Positions 17,562 through 24,751 of a DNA stretch of 52,566 bases are shown here, one piece after another (positions within the stretch are counted from its first letter, which is position 1; the number at the start of each line of letters is the position of its first letter). The stretch spans positions 1 through 52,566 of the forward strand of contig JAFZSK010000003.1 of NCBI GenBank assembly GCA_017620915.1, written 5' to 3'. The translations under genes and the position numbers were made by a program. The DNA comes from Clostridia bacterium (GTDB lineage Bacteria; Bacillota; Clostridia; UBA1212; UBA1255). Below the pieces are notes generated by a model, which saw nothing but the letters and a program-made list of their open reading frames with translations, was not told where the DNA came from and did no database searches.

Positions 17562-18283
17562 AACGCCTCGATCTTGAGCGCGGTCTCCAGCGCCACTACG
17601 ATCATATCCGTGAGGGTCTTTTCGCGTTCTTCCGCGGTCATGCACTCGTCATATACGAAGGAGTCGCTGACGGTGCAGATGGTGAGCGCGCGTTTGCCGG
17701 CGCGGGCAGCGTTGCAGTACAGCGCCGCGGACTCCATCTCTACGCCCAGCACGCCCATCTTGGCCCACTGCATGCCGGAATCGGCATCGTCGTAGAACAT
17801 GTCGGAAGAGAAGATGCTGCCGACTTTGTATCTGGCGCCGATCTCCTTGCAGCTTTCCACCGCCGCGGACAACAGGTCAAAGTCCGCCAGCGGACAGAAG
17901 GTGCCGGGCAGGTTGTACTGCATGGCGTAGTTTCCGTTGGTGCAGGAGCCCATTGCCAGCACGATGTCCTTCACGTGCAGTTCCTTGCTGAAACCGCCGC
18001 AGGAACCGACGCGGATGATGTTGTCAACGCCGAAAAAGTTGAACAGCTCGTACGAATAGATTCCGATGGAGGGCTGCCCCATGCCGGACGCCATCACGGA
18101 TACCGGATGCCCTTTATATGTGCCGGTGTAGCCCTGGATGCCGCGCACGTTGTTCACGAGGCGGGGGTTTTCGAGAAAGTTTTCGGCAATGAATTTCGCG
18201 CGCAGCGGATCGCCGGGCATCAGTACGGTGCGGGCAAAATCCTCTGGCGTCGCGTTGATGTGCGGAGTCGGATAGTTGGCCAT
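17558..18283 (-). CDS. deoD: Purine-nucleoside phosphorylase, DeoD type
   Basis: A 241-residue enzyme that splits purine nucleosides with phosphate in salvage. Family signatures are HINATPEDFARTVLMPGDPLRA, MASGMGQPSIGIYSYELFNFFGV, IIRVGSCGGFS, GVEMESAALYCNAAR (substrate-binding Glu) and TVSDSF (catalytic Asp). Length fits the hexameric bacterial type. The ATG at 18283 has GAAAGGACG upstream and is preferred over the codon 21 bases earlier. It is the promoter-proximal gene of deoD-ligA (4-base overlap). Confidence 0.95.
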   Translation of the reverse strand: MANYPTPHINATPEDFARTVLMPGDPLRAKFIAENFLENPRLVNNVRGIQGYTGTYKGHPVSVMASGMGQPSIGIYSYELFNFFGVDNIIRVGSCGGFSKELHVKDIVLAMGSCTNGNYAMQYNLPGTFCPLADFDLLSAAVESCKEIGARYKVGSIFSSDMFYDDADSGMQWAKMGVLGVEMESAALYCNAARAGKRALTICTVSDSFVYDECMTAEEREKTLTDMIVVALETALKIEAL

Positions 18284-18318
18284 GATCGATCGTCCTTTCG
18301 GCAATATTTGATGCCTCT

Positions 18319-18347
18319 ATTATACCCGAAACCGGGACAATAATCAA
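18319..18347 (-). promoter_or_regulatory. Sigma-A promoter of deoD-ligA
   Basis: Minus strand: TTGATT (18342-18347), 17-base spacer, TATAAT (18319-18324). Confidence 0.75.
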
Positions 18348-18360
18348 CCGAAAGCGGCCT

Positions 18361-18416
18361 TGCCATTTGCCCTTTGACACTTGCCACTTATAACTTAAAA
18401 CTTGTAACTTATAACT
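18361..18416 (-). repeat. Heptamer tandem array after tRNA-Arg
   Basis: Minus-strand 7-mers AGTTATA-like: AAGTTAC, AAGTTTT, AAGTTAT, AAGTGGC, AAGTGTC, AAAGGGC, AAATGGC. The array lies between the tRNA-Arg 3' end (followed by a T-run) and the deoD promoter. It is the third junction of this type in 8 kb. Confidence 0.8.
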
Positions 18417-18423
18417 AAAAAAA

Positions 18424-18495
18424 TACCCCGGACGGGAATCGAACCCATATCAGCAGAGTCGGAGTCTGCTATCGTATCCATTAGACCACCGGAGC
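18424..18495 (-). tRNA. tRNA-Arg (anticodon CCG)
   Basis: The minus strand folds as a 72-base tRNA. The acceptor arm starts GCTCCGG and pairs with CCGGGGT, with two G-U pairs and discriminator A. The D arm is in GTCTAATGGATACGAT. The anticodon arm is GCAGA, CTCCGAC, TCTGC, with CCG at positions 34-36. The T arm contains GGTTCGATTCC. CCG reads the Arg codon CGG. No CCA is encoded. A run of seven T follows and probably ends transcription. Confidence 0.93.
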
Positions 18496-18550
18496 AAAAA
18501 TAGCGTGTGAGTATTCAGTTGTAGTTGACCGCGAGCGCACGCGCGGAGCG

Positions 18551-19084
18551 TCAGCCGCGGTATTTGGCGGAGTGGATGTAGCGGTTGACCGCCGGGTTGA
18601 ACACCTCGATGGCGTGCAGCACCTGGTCATCCGGCTCGAACACGTACATAAACTCGCCTTTGTTTTCATTCGGACAGGTGAAGTAGTAAGCCTGCTCGTT
18701 CTCGTCGCTGGAGGCGCAGTAGACCACTTTGACCACCCGCTTCGCCGCGGCTTTGGCTTCGTCGTCGCACACCCGCCCGAATCCGGTGAACGCCGAGGCA
18801 TTCACGTTGATGATCGGTTTGCGGCGCGTCTGATCGTATATAGCGTCGATATTCAGCACCCCGGTGTTCACGGAATACTCATACTCGACGCGGCTCATCA
18901 TCAGCGTATAGCGCGCGGCCAGTATGGCTCCGATCAGCAGGAATGGTGCGGGCACAAAGGCAATGCGCCCCGCCAGTTTGTAAAGCCCGAACGTCAGTAG
19001 CACCGCCGCGACAAAGTACGCCCCGATCAGTACCGGTGTCAACCCGCTCTTCTTTTTCTTCACAAACTGCTCTACTGTACCCAT
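18551..19084 (-). CDS. Membrane protein of unknown function (two N-terminal helices)
   Basis: A 177-residue protein. A basic start (MGTVEQFVKKKKSG) is followed by two membrane helices (about 17-37 and 42-60). A soluble domain follows, with YEYSVNTGVLNIDAIYDQTRRKPIINVN and later VVKVVYCASSDENEQAYYF. It resembles small DUF6106-like proteins of Clostridia, but I am not certain of that assignment. A promoter lies at 19145-19173, with a perfect 16-bp palindrome in the leader. tRNA-Arg follows 55 bases after the stop codon and could be cotranscribed. Confidence 0.7.
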   Translation of the reverse strand: MGTVEQFVKKKKSGLTPVLIGAYFVAAVLLTFGLYKLAGRIAFVPAPFLLIGAILAARYTLMMSRVEYEYSVNTGVLNIDAIYDQTRRKPIINVNASAFTGFGRVCDDEAKAAAKRVVKVVYCASSDENEQAYYFTCPNENKGEFMYVFEPDDQVLHAIEVFNPAVNRYIHSAKYRG

Positions 19085-19115
19085 TCGTTCTTGCTTCTCG
19101 CCTGTCCGGGCTCCC

Positions 19116-19173
19116 GGTCAACATGTTGACCGAGGCCGAGGCGTATAGTACCACGATTTGAGGATAAATGCAA
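19116..19173 (-). promoter_or_regulatory. Promoter plus 16-bp palindrome GGTCAACATGTTGACC
   Basis: Minus strand: TTGCAT (19168-19173), 17-base spacer, TACTAT (19145-19150). The perfect palindrome at 19116-19131 lies about +8 to +23 relative to the expected start, where a bound repressor would block elongation or initiation. Confidence 0.6.
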
Positions 19174-19190
19174 GGGGAATTCGGTTTTTT

Positions 19191-19370
19191 CTTTGAATAG
19201 AATTAGGTTTAGTCTTTGAATAGAATGAGGAAATTGCGGTATCGCCGGCGGCGATGAACTCACGCGTAATGTGGCCTCCGCTCATTATCGCGCGTGAGAT
19301 CCGCGGCATACTGCCGATCCGCAATTCCCTGATCCTACTCAAGAAAAAACTAATTCTATTCAGGTCAAAG
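19191..19370. other. Cloverleaf-like structured element with terminal inverted repeats
   Basis: Outer ends GAATAGAATTAG (19195-19206) and CTAATTCTATTC (19350-19361) are exact inverted repeats. The flanking CTTTG and CAAAG also pair, with a 4-base bulge. A second copy of CTTTGAATAGAAT is at 19214-19226. Next inward, AGGAAATTGCGG (19228-19239) pairs with CCGCAATTCCCT (19319-19330) at 11 of 12 positions. This stem encloses three hairpins. One is ATCGCC/GGCGAT (19241-19255). The second is CTCACGCG plus TAATG with CATTA plus CGCGTGAG (19259-19298, 3-base bulge, 11-base loop). The third is CGGCA/TGCCG (19304-19316). The stop codon of the C26 hydrolase is in the right end. I see no coding capacity. 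Confidence 0.75.
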
Positions 19371-20055
19371 CATTAACGAAGGCTCCGAATAGAATAGCGC
19401 TCTCCGGGCCGGTCTGCCACAGCTGCTCGGGGTGCCATTGTACGCCCCAGAAAAACGGGTGATCCGGCATAAAGACCGCTTCGGTGAGGCCGTCTTCGGA
19501 AATTGCCATCGGCCGGAGCCCCGGAGCAAGCGACTTGATCGCCTGGTGGTGACTGGTATTGACCCCGATCTCGCCGGCGCCCAGCAGCGCCCGCAGCGGC
19601 GTATCCTCGCACAGTCCGACCCGGTGCCAGATCCGGTTCGCGGGCTGCCGGCTGTGGGCGAGCTCCGTGTCGTACTCCGACGGGATGTCCTGATAAAGCG
19701 TGCCGCCCAGCAGTACGTTGAACACCTGTATGCCGCGGCAGATGCCGAGCATGGGCTTGCGCGATGCCAGCGCGATGCGGAAGACCGCCGCCTCCATGAC
19801 GTCGCGTTCGGGACAGATCTCCACGCTGTCAAAGCGTTTAATTTCGCCGTAATACGCGGGGTCAATATCCGGTCCGCCGCTGAACAGGAATCCGTCGCAG
19901 CGCGCGCAGACCGCTTCCAGCACTTCTTCCGAATCGGTGAGCGGCAATATCAGCGGCGCCGCCCCCGCCCGCGCGATGCTGTCCGTGTACGCTTTATTTA
20001 CGCCGGTCTGGCCGTTTCCCGCTTCCCAGCGCGGCGTCACACCCACGAGCTTCAT
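19360..20055 (-). CDS. Peptidase C26 (gamma-glutamyl hydrolase/GATase1-like)
   Basis: A 231-residue class I glutamine amidotransferase-like hydrolase. FLFSGGPDIDPAYYGE is the substrate-site signature, GICRGIQVFNVLLGG holds the nucleophilic Cys, and GVQWHPEQL the catalytic His and Glu. The family includes PuuD, which removes gamma-glutamyl groups from gamma-glutamyl-GABA in putrescine breakdown, and other gamma-glutamyl hydrolases; no other polyamine gene is nearby, so the substrate is open. Its start overlaps the ferredoxin-like gene by 4 bases (ATGA). Its TGA stop lies within the terminal repeat of the structured element at 19191-19370. Confidence 0.88.
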   Translation of the reverse strand: MKLVGVTPRWEAGNGQTGVNKAYTDSIARAGAAPLILPLTDSEEVLEAVCARCDGFLFSGGPDIDPAYYGEIKRFDSVEICPERDVMEAAVFRIALASRKPMLGICRGIQVFNVLLGGTLYQDIPSEYDTELAHSRQPANRIWHRVGLCEDTPLRALLGAGEIGVNTSHHQAIKSLAPGLRPMAISEDGLTEAVFMPDHPFFWGVQWHPEQLWQTGPESAILFGAFVNALT

Positions 20056-20252
20056 CGTTCGTAAAGCTTGTCGGCAATGAAGTCCATGATCTTATCGTGG
20101 CAGCCGCCGCAGCCCGTAGAGCAGTGGGTCTGCGCCTGCACGTCTTCGAACACTTTCACTACGTCGGAAATATCGGTCTCGGTCTTAATGACGTTGTCGA
20201 TCTGCTCGTACGTCACCTGTTTACATTTACAAACCAGTTCCCTGTAATCCAT
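20052..20252 (-). CDS. BFD-like [2Fe-2S] protein
   Basis: A 66-residue protein of the bacterioferritin-associated-ferredoxin type. Cysteines are arranged as CKCKQVT near the start and HCSTGCGGCHD near residue 45. Helices between them (YEQIDNVIKTETDISDVVKVFED) match the BFD fold. Free-standing BFD proteins bind a [2Fe-2S] cluster and usually serve electron transfer or iron release. It shares one base with the upstream stop (TAATG) and overlaps the C26 gene by 4 bases, so the three genes are tightly coupled. Confidence 0.85.
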   Translation of the reverse strand: MDYRELVCKCKQVTYEQIDNVIKTETDISDVVKVFEDVQAQTHCSTGCGGCHDKIMDFIADKLYER

Positions 20253-20656
20253 TATTTGTTGTCCTTGAGTTCCTTCAGGATCTGCACCACGCTCACGATC
20301 GCGCCGGCCACGGAGGCAACGACGCCGCCCGCGCCTTCGGGAGTCGTGAAGGTGTTGACCAGTTCGGAGGCATCGGTGACAACGTTGTTCACCGACCCGG
20401 TGATCTCTTTAACGTTGGACATCGTCTCGTCGGCGCTGGTCGCGATATTGGGCAGTTTTTTGACCGTTTCGTCAATATTGGCGGAGTTATCGTCCAGGAG
20501 CCTATTGACCTTTTTGATCGTCTTGCAGAGCCGTATCAGCAGCACCGTAAGCGCGATGACCGCGGCGATGCCCGCCACCGCCAGCAGGCCCAGGAGCAGC
20601 TGCGACCAGGAGAAAGGCAGGCTGATGTTGCCGCCTTCAGCTGTCAGAATAATCAT
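20252..20656 (-). CDS. DUF948-like small membrane protein (YtxG type)
   Basis: A 134-residue protein. One membrane helix (about 15-40, LLLGLLAVAGIAAVIALTVLLIRL) is followed by a heptad-like amphipathic region (KKVNRLLDDNSANIDETVKKL, then TMSNVKEITGSVNNVVTDASELV). This is typical of DUF948/YtxG proteins encoded beside YtxH. The ATG at 20656 has AAGG 11 bases upstream; a GTG three codons earlier lies too close to it. The pair with YtxH mirrors the general-stress ytxGH genes of Bacillus. Confidence 0.7.
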   Translation of the reverse strand: MIILTAEGGNISLPFSWSQLLLGLLAVAGIAAVIALTVLLIRLCKTIKKVNRLLDDNSANIDETVKKLPNIATSADETMSNVKEITGSVNNVVTDASELVNTFTTPEGAGGVVASVAGAIVSVVQILKELKDNK

Positions 20657-20679
20657 GATACACACAACCTTTTCCGGCT

Positions 20680-21054
20680 TCAGGCCTCGTCAGTAGCTTC
20701 CACGGCTTCTTCGACGGCGTCGGCTACATCTTCCGCGGTTTCCGCAATAATAGCTTCTTCCGCGTCTGTATTCTTCTTGTTTTTGATGTCGGCGAGCTTG
20801 GTTTTCACGTCGTCAAACGTCTTGACACATTTGTCCTTCACGACGACGGCTTTCTCTTTTACGGCGCCGGCGATCTCTTTGGTCTTGTCGGCAATGTCTT
20901 TTCTGGTCTCGGCTCCGGATTTCGGCGCGAAGAGCAGGCCCAGCGCGGCACCGACAACGGCACCCGCGGCAAAACCGGCGGCAAGCGATATGGTCGCACG
21001 GACCGCGGCATCATGATTTGCTTTCTTTACAGTAGTCAATGGAAAAGTGAACAT
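20680..21054 (-). CDS. YtxH-like protein
   Basis: A 124-residue protein with the YtxH signature in residues 20-55: AAGFAAGAVVGAALGLLFAPKSGAETRKDI. This is one glycine-rich membrane helix followed by the conserved FAPKSG(A/K)ETR stretch. A Lys-rich helical tail (KEIAGAVKEKAVVVKDKCVKTF) ends in an acidic stretch. Family members are associated with envelope stress, but their biochemical role is not established. AAGGAGG lies upstream of the ATG. A TAGAAT -10 is visible near 21090, but its -35 (TTTAAT) is weak. Confidence 0.85.
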   Translation of the reverse strand: MFTFPLTTVKKANHDAAVRATISLAAGFAAGAVVGAALGLLFAPKSGAETRKDIADKTKEIAGAVKEKAVVVKDKCVKTFDDVKTKLADIKNKKNTDAEEAIIAETAEDVADAVEEAVEATDEA

Positions 21055-21177
21055 AGTTAATGATCCTCCTTGTTATTATTTGCGTTTTTATTCTATCACA
21101 TCACACTGCCCGATTAAAGGCTTTTTTGTGACATTTTTACTATTTTTTGCCGTACGCCCGGACCTTTACGTATCCGC

Positions 21178-22017
21178 TCAGACCGCCGGGCCGAACAGCT
21201 TCCGCAGCCAGTTGCAGCTGAGCGTTATCCATTCCGATGCCTCCGCATCCAGATTCGGCGGGCAGAAGTATGTGCGGAAATCGCCCAGCGCCATTCCGTG
21301 CGCGCCGGTCTGAAAAATATGCACTTCCGCGGGCACTCCGGCCTTGTTCAGCGCGGCGGCAAAGTCGAGCGAATTGGCGATCGGGACCAGATTGTCCTCC
21401 CAGGTACTGAATATAAAAGTCGGCGGCGTTTTTTCGCGAGTCACATACTTATCACAACACACGTATTCAAACAGTTTTACCCGTGCTTCCTCGTCCTTGC
21501 TGCCGCGGAGCAGCAGGCCCATCATGCGCGGATCTGCGAACAGGCCGGCATCGTTGATCACCGGATAGCACAGCACCAGCGCGTCGGGCCGGTTCTCTTC
21601 CCCGCTGATGCCGGCGAGGCGTCGGATGTCGTTGTCATCCCAATGAACGCCTAAAGAAGCGGCGAGATGGCCGCCGGCGGAGAAACCGCACAGCGCGATC
21701 TTATGCGGATCCGTGAGGAAGCGGGCGGCGTTGTCCCGGATATACTTGAGCGCCGCGGAGGCATCCGCCTGCGGATTCGGCCAGACGGCATCCGATCCCA
21801 CGCTGTAGCGCACTACCGCCGCGTTGAAGCCTGCGGAAAGGTACGCCAGGGCGATCGGTTCCGCCTCCCGGTCGGAAGTACCGACATAACCGCCGCCGGG
21901 CAGCACGACCACCATCGGCCGCAGATGCGATACGACGATCTCGGGGCTCTCATTCTGGACATAGATGTCAACATAATACTTCCCGTCCGGGCTCAGCACT
22001 TTTCTTTCGGTATACAT
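21178..22017 (-). CDS. Alpha/beta-hydrolase esterase (BD-FAE/lipase-like)
   Basis: A 279-residue alpha/beta hydrolase without a signal peptide. The oxyanion-hole segment is VVVLPGGGYVGTSDRE, the nucleophile elbow is LCGFSAGGHLA (GxSxG, Ser near residue 126), the acid is probably in STWEDNLVP, and the His in GAHGMALG. The pattern matches the carbohydrate-esterase/BD-FAE-like group that removes acyl groups from xylan or similar substrates. I set the start at 22017 (GGAGGATGACC upstream); a longer frame overlaps the rpsT terminator. It could also act on small esters. Confidence 0.82.
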   Translation of the reverse strand: MYTERKVLSPDGKYYVDIYVQNESPEIVVSHLRPMVVVLPGGGYVGTSDREAEPIALAYLSAGFNAAVVRYSVGSDAVWPNPQADASAALKYIRDNAARFLTDPHKIALCGFSAGGHLAASLGVHWDDNDIRRLAGISGEENRPDALVLCYPVINDAGLFADPRMMGLLLRGSKDEEARVKLFEYVCCDKYVTREKTPPTFIFSTWEDNLVPIANSLDFAAALNKAGVPAEVHIFQTGAHGMALGDFRTYFCPPNLDAEASEWITLSCNWLRKLFGPAV

Positions 22018-22090
22018 CCGGTCATCCTCCGTTTCAAGCGGGCGGCCGGTCGGTCGCTTTAAGCTTTCCGTCCAAACCGCGTATATGCGC

Positions 22091-22126
22091 AAAAAGCTTC
22101 CGTGCCTGGTTCTCAGGAACGGAAGC
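22091..22126 (-). terminator. Rho-independent terminator of rpsT
   Basis: Minus strand: GCTTCCGT and ACGGAAGC pair around a 15-base loop (itself with CCTG/CAGG), followed by TTTTT at 22091-22095. Confidence 0.85.
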
Positions 22127-22156
22127 CGGTTATTTGCATCCAAACGACTTATCGCC

Positions 22157-22420
22157 TTATTCCTTGGAAGCGTTCAGAGCCTTTGCGAGTCTGGACTTTC
22201 TGCGGGCAGCGGTATTCTTGTGCATAATGCCTTTGGTAACGGCTTTATCCACAGAGACAGAAGCGGCTTTCACGGCCTCTTCAGCGTTATCAGCTTTATT
22301 GGCAACAGCCAGTCTGGCCTTCTTCACGGAAGTTCTGACTGCGGATTTGGCAGCTACGTTTCTGGCGTGATTTCTCTCTGCGACTAAGACTCTCTTCTTA
22401 GCAGATTTAATGTTCGGCAA
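22157..22420 (-). CDS. rpsT: Ribosomal protein S20
   Basis: An 87-residue basic protein with the S20 pattern: MPNIKSAKKRVLVAERNHARN, VRTSVKKARLAV and KGIMHKNTAARRKSRLAKAL. It binds 16S rRNA early in 30S assembly. The start codon is TTG at 22420, preceded by GGGAGGTGA. E. coli rpsT also uses a UUG start, which there is linked to autoregulation. It has its own promoter (22470-22498) and terminator (22091-22126), so it is monocistronic. Confidence 0.96.
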   Translation of the reverse strand: MPNIKSAKKRVLVAERNHARNVAAKSAVRTSVKKARLAVANKADNAEEAVKAASVSVDKAVTKGIMHKNTAARRKSRLAKALNASKE

Positions 22421-22469
22421 TTCGGTTCACCTCCCGAAGCAAATTGGGCACGCTTTCGCGCACTCGGTC

Positions 22470-22498
22470 ATTTTACCACAACGGTCAATAGTTTGCAA
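22470..22498 (-). promoter_or_regulatory. Sigma-A promoter of rpsT
   Basis: Minus strand: TTGCAA (22493-22498), 17-base spacer, TAAAAT (22470-22475). Confidence 0.7.
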
Positions 22499-22514
22499 CA
22501 ACTTTTTTGCAGGC

Positions 22515-23162
22515 TTAGAACACCAGCGGCGGCAACTGATCCAGGCACTCGCAGATCGCCGCCTGCTTCGCCGGATCCATAGTTTTTTTTACGTGAATGT
22601 GGATGGCGTTGTCAACATCCTCCGCGCTCTCCAGCACACACTCGTCCTCCACCGGGCAGTTCTGCTGCAGAAACAGCGTGTATCCTCTGATGTACACGTT
22701 GATATCCGCCTCGCGCAGATAGCCTGCCAGTATAAAGATCTGCCGTTTCACCTGCTTGATCGGGTTTTTGACGGTCTTGGTGTACGTCAGTCCGGCAGCG
22801 CTGGTATGGTATTTGGTCCATTCGAAATCGCCGATATTGCCCTCCAGCCGGCCGCTGTGGTTCTTGACCTCGATAATGAACACGCCGCTGCTGTTGACGA
22901 CCACGTTGTCCAGTTCGGTGCGTTTGCCCTGGTAATTGACCACCAGATTTGAGAACAGCCGGTCGTCCGGCCGCAGCACGCGGCTGATCAGCTCCGATGC
23001 CATTTGCTCACCGCGCTCCCCGGCCTTGTCGCTCTCGGTGCGCCGCTGCAGATCGAACACATGCTTGGCTTTGACCACGACGAGCAGCATGACCACAAAC
23101 GTCACGCTGAGCAGGACGCCGACCATACGCTGTGTTGTTATCGCCAAAATCAAAGGAAGCAT
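22515..23162 (-). CDS. Membrane-anchored NERD-domain protein
   Basis: A 215-residue protein. One N-terminal membrane helix (about 12-31) is followed by a NERD (nuclease-related) domain: KAGERGEQMASELISRVL, LFSNLVVNYQGKRTELDNVVVNSSGVFIIEVKNHSG. The E, D and E-x-K residues of that stretch match the PD-(D/E)XK-like core. It is probably a DNA-processing or DNA-binding membrane protein; the family is poorly characterised. It lies 38 bases after the 5'-nucleotidase-like gene on the same strand. Confidence 0.85.
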   Translation of the reverse strand: MLPLILAITTQRMVGVLLSVTFVVMLLVVVKAKHVFDLQRRTESDKAGERGEQMASELISRVLRPDDRLFSNLVVNYQGKRTELDNVVVNSSGVFIIEVKNHSGRLEGNIGDFEWTKYHTSAAGLTYTKTVKNPIKQVKRQIFILAGYLREADINVYIRGYTLFLQQNCPVEDECVLESAEDVDNAIHIHVKKTMDPAKQAAICECLDQLPPLVF

Positions 23163-23200
23163 TTAAGAACCCCGTTTATCTGCGCGGCACCGCAGCGCGT

Positions 23201-24676
23201 TTATCCATCGATCAAATGCAGAATAAGTCTGCCGCTGCCTTTCGCGTTCTGATGCTGACCGGCCAGCAGCGCCTCTTCTATGACCTGCGTGCACGAAGTG
23301 GAGATCACGCGGTCCGTATGTACTTTTTTGGACTCCTCCAGCGTTACATTGAAAGAATCCGTCATGTTCAGGTAGTGGAAATGCTGCAGGCCCACAGTGA
23401 ATACGCGGTCGTCCGCCACCGGCTCGCCTTCAAATTCGAAGCGCAGGAACGAATGCGTCTGCTGATCGTACTCCACTAAAAGGCCGCGGGACAGCTGGTA
23501 AAACTCGGTATGCGCCCCCGCCAGCGCCTCGTCCCGCAGCATCCGCATGATGGCGCGTTTCAGCATCTCGCCGGTCCAGTACACCATATGCACCTGATCG
23601 TCGTACGGGAAGCATTCGCGCAGATCGCCCTTCGTCACCACGGGGCCCAGCATCTCATTGCGGATCGAGCCGGAGCCCAGCAGGAACACATCCACGCCCA
23701 GCGCGTCTTTCAGCACATCGGAAAACAGGTCGCCCAGTTCGGTCTCGCGGATGCGCGTGGGGTGGGTGAGCTGCCGTACGAATTTGGTGATGATGCGGCC
23801 GTATTTCTCGTCGGTACGGGTCTTGTAGCCGGTGATCATCTGCTCTATGGAGGGGTCGCGGGGGCAATGCTCGGCGTCGATGGGCACCGGCTGCCACTTG
23901 AAGCTGTCAATACAGTTTTCGTCGGTGTCGATCAATATATCGAACCGCCCGATCTGATCCGTGCCGGTGCCGGCCTGGACGATCGGAATGCCGTTGACCA
24001 CCGCCGGTTCGGTGATGAAGGTGTGGGAATGGCCTCCGATGATCACGTCCACACCCCAGGCGGGATCCAGCATTGCCGCCAGCTTTTTGTCCTCCTCGAA
24101 GCCGATGTGGGTGAGCAGCACGGTGAAGTCGATGTCGATGGCGTTGTACGTATTGCAGATGCGTCCCACTTCGTTGGCGGCGTCCTCCAGCGTGACGAAC
24201 GTGCCGATCATGCCGTCGGTCTTGCACTGCAGCAGCACCACGTCGGTCAATATACCGATAAACAGTATCTTCATGCCGCCGATCTCGATAATATGGCAGG
24301 GCTTGAACAGGCGCGCGCCGTTGGTCTTGATGTGAAGGTTGGCGTTGACGATGGGAAACTCCGCGCATTTTTCCAGGAACAGGAGGTGCGCCACGCCGTA
24401 GTCAACTTCGTGGTTGCCAAGTGTCACGACGTCCGGCCCCAGCATGTTCATGATCTGGATCGTGGACAATCCGAGAAACTCGGAGTCGATGATCGAACCC
24501 CGGAACATGTCGCCGGCAATGGCGTATATCACGTTTTCTTCTTCCTGCCGCACCTTGTTTATGTAGCCGGAGAGCAGCGATACGCCGCCCACCAGTTTGT
24601 TGTCCAGGTCTTCGGCGAGGAAGTCGCCGTGCATGTCGTTTGAGTGGAGCAATGTCAGTTTTTTCAGGTTTTTCAT
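23201..24676 (-). CDS. 5'-nucleotidase/cyclic phosphodiesterase-like protein, no signal peptide
   Basis: A 491-residue UshA-type phosphohydrolase. The metallophosphatase domain covers about 1-270: LLHSNDMHGDF, AIAGDMFRGS, TLGNHEVDYG, LLTHIGFEEDKK and IIGGHSHTF bind the two metals. The C-terminal substrate domain follows (about 300-480: ETELGDLFSDVLKDALGVDVFLLGSGSIR, VYWTGEMLKRA). UshA-like enzymes are normally exported, but this one starts MKNLKKLTLLHSND with no signal peptide, so a cytosolic role (as in YunD-like proteins) is likely. GAAGGAGG precedes the ATG. A TTGAGG-like -35 near 24750 is weak. Confidence 0.88.
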   Translation of the reverse strand: MKNLKKLTLLHSNDMHGDFLAEDLDNKLVGGVSLLSGYINKVRQEEENVIYAIAGDMFRGSIIDSEFLGLSTIQIMNMLGPDVVTLGNHEVDYGVAHLLFLEKCAEFPIVNANLHIKTNGARLFKPCHIIEIGGMKILFIGILTDVVLLQCKTDGMIGTFVTLEDAANEVGRICNTYNAIDIDFTVLLTHIGFEEDKKLAAMLDPAWGVDVIIGGHSHTFITEPAVVNGIPIVQAGTGTDQIGRFDILIDTDENCIDSFKWQPVPIDAEHCPRDPSIEQMITGYKTRTDEKYGRIITKFVRQLTHPTRIRETELGDLFSDVLKDALGVDVFLLGSGSIRNEMLGPVVTKGDLRECFPYDDQVHMVYWTGEMLKRAIMRMLRDEALAGAHTEFYQLSRGLLVEYDQQTHSFLRFEFEGEPVADDRVFTVGLQHFHYLNMTDSFNVTLEESKKVHTDRVISTSCTQVIEEALLAGQHQNAKGSGRLILHLIDG

Positions 24677-24751
24677 GGTATTGTCCCTCCTTCGCGAGAG
24701 CGGTAAAACGTTAATTTGCCGTTTGATCTAAAGTAAAGTGTATCATATTCC

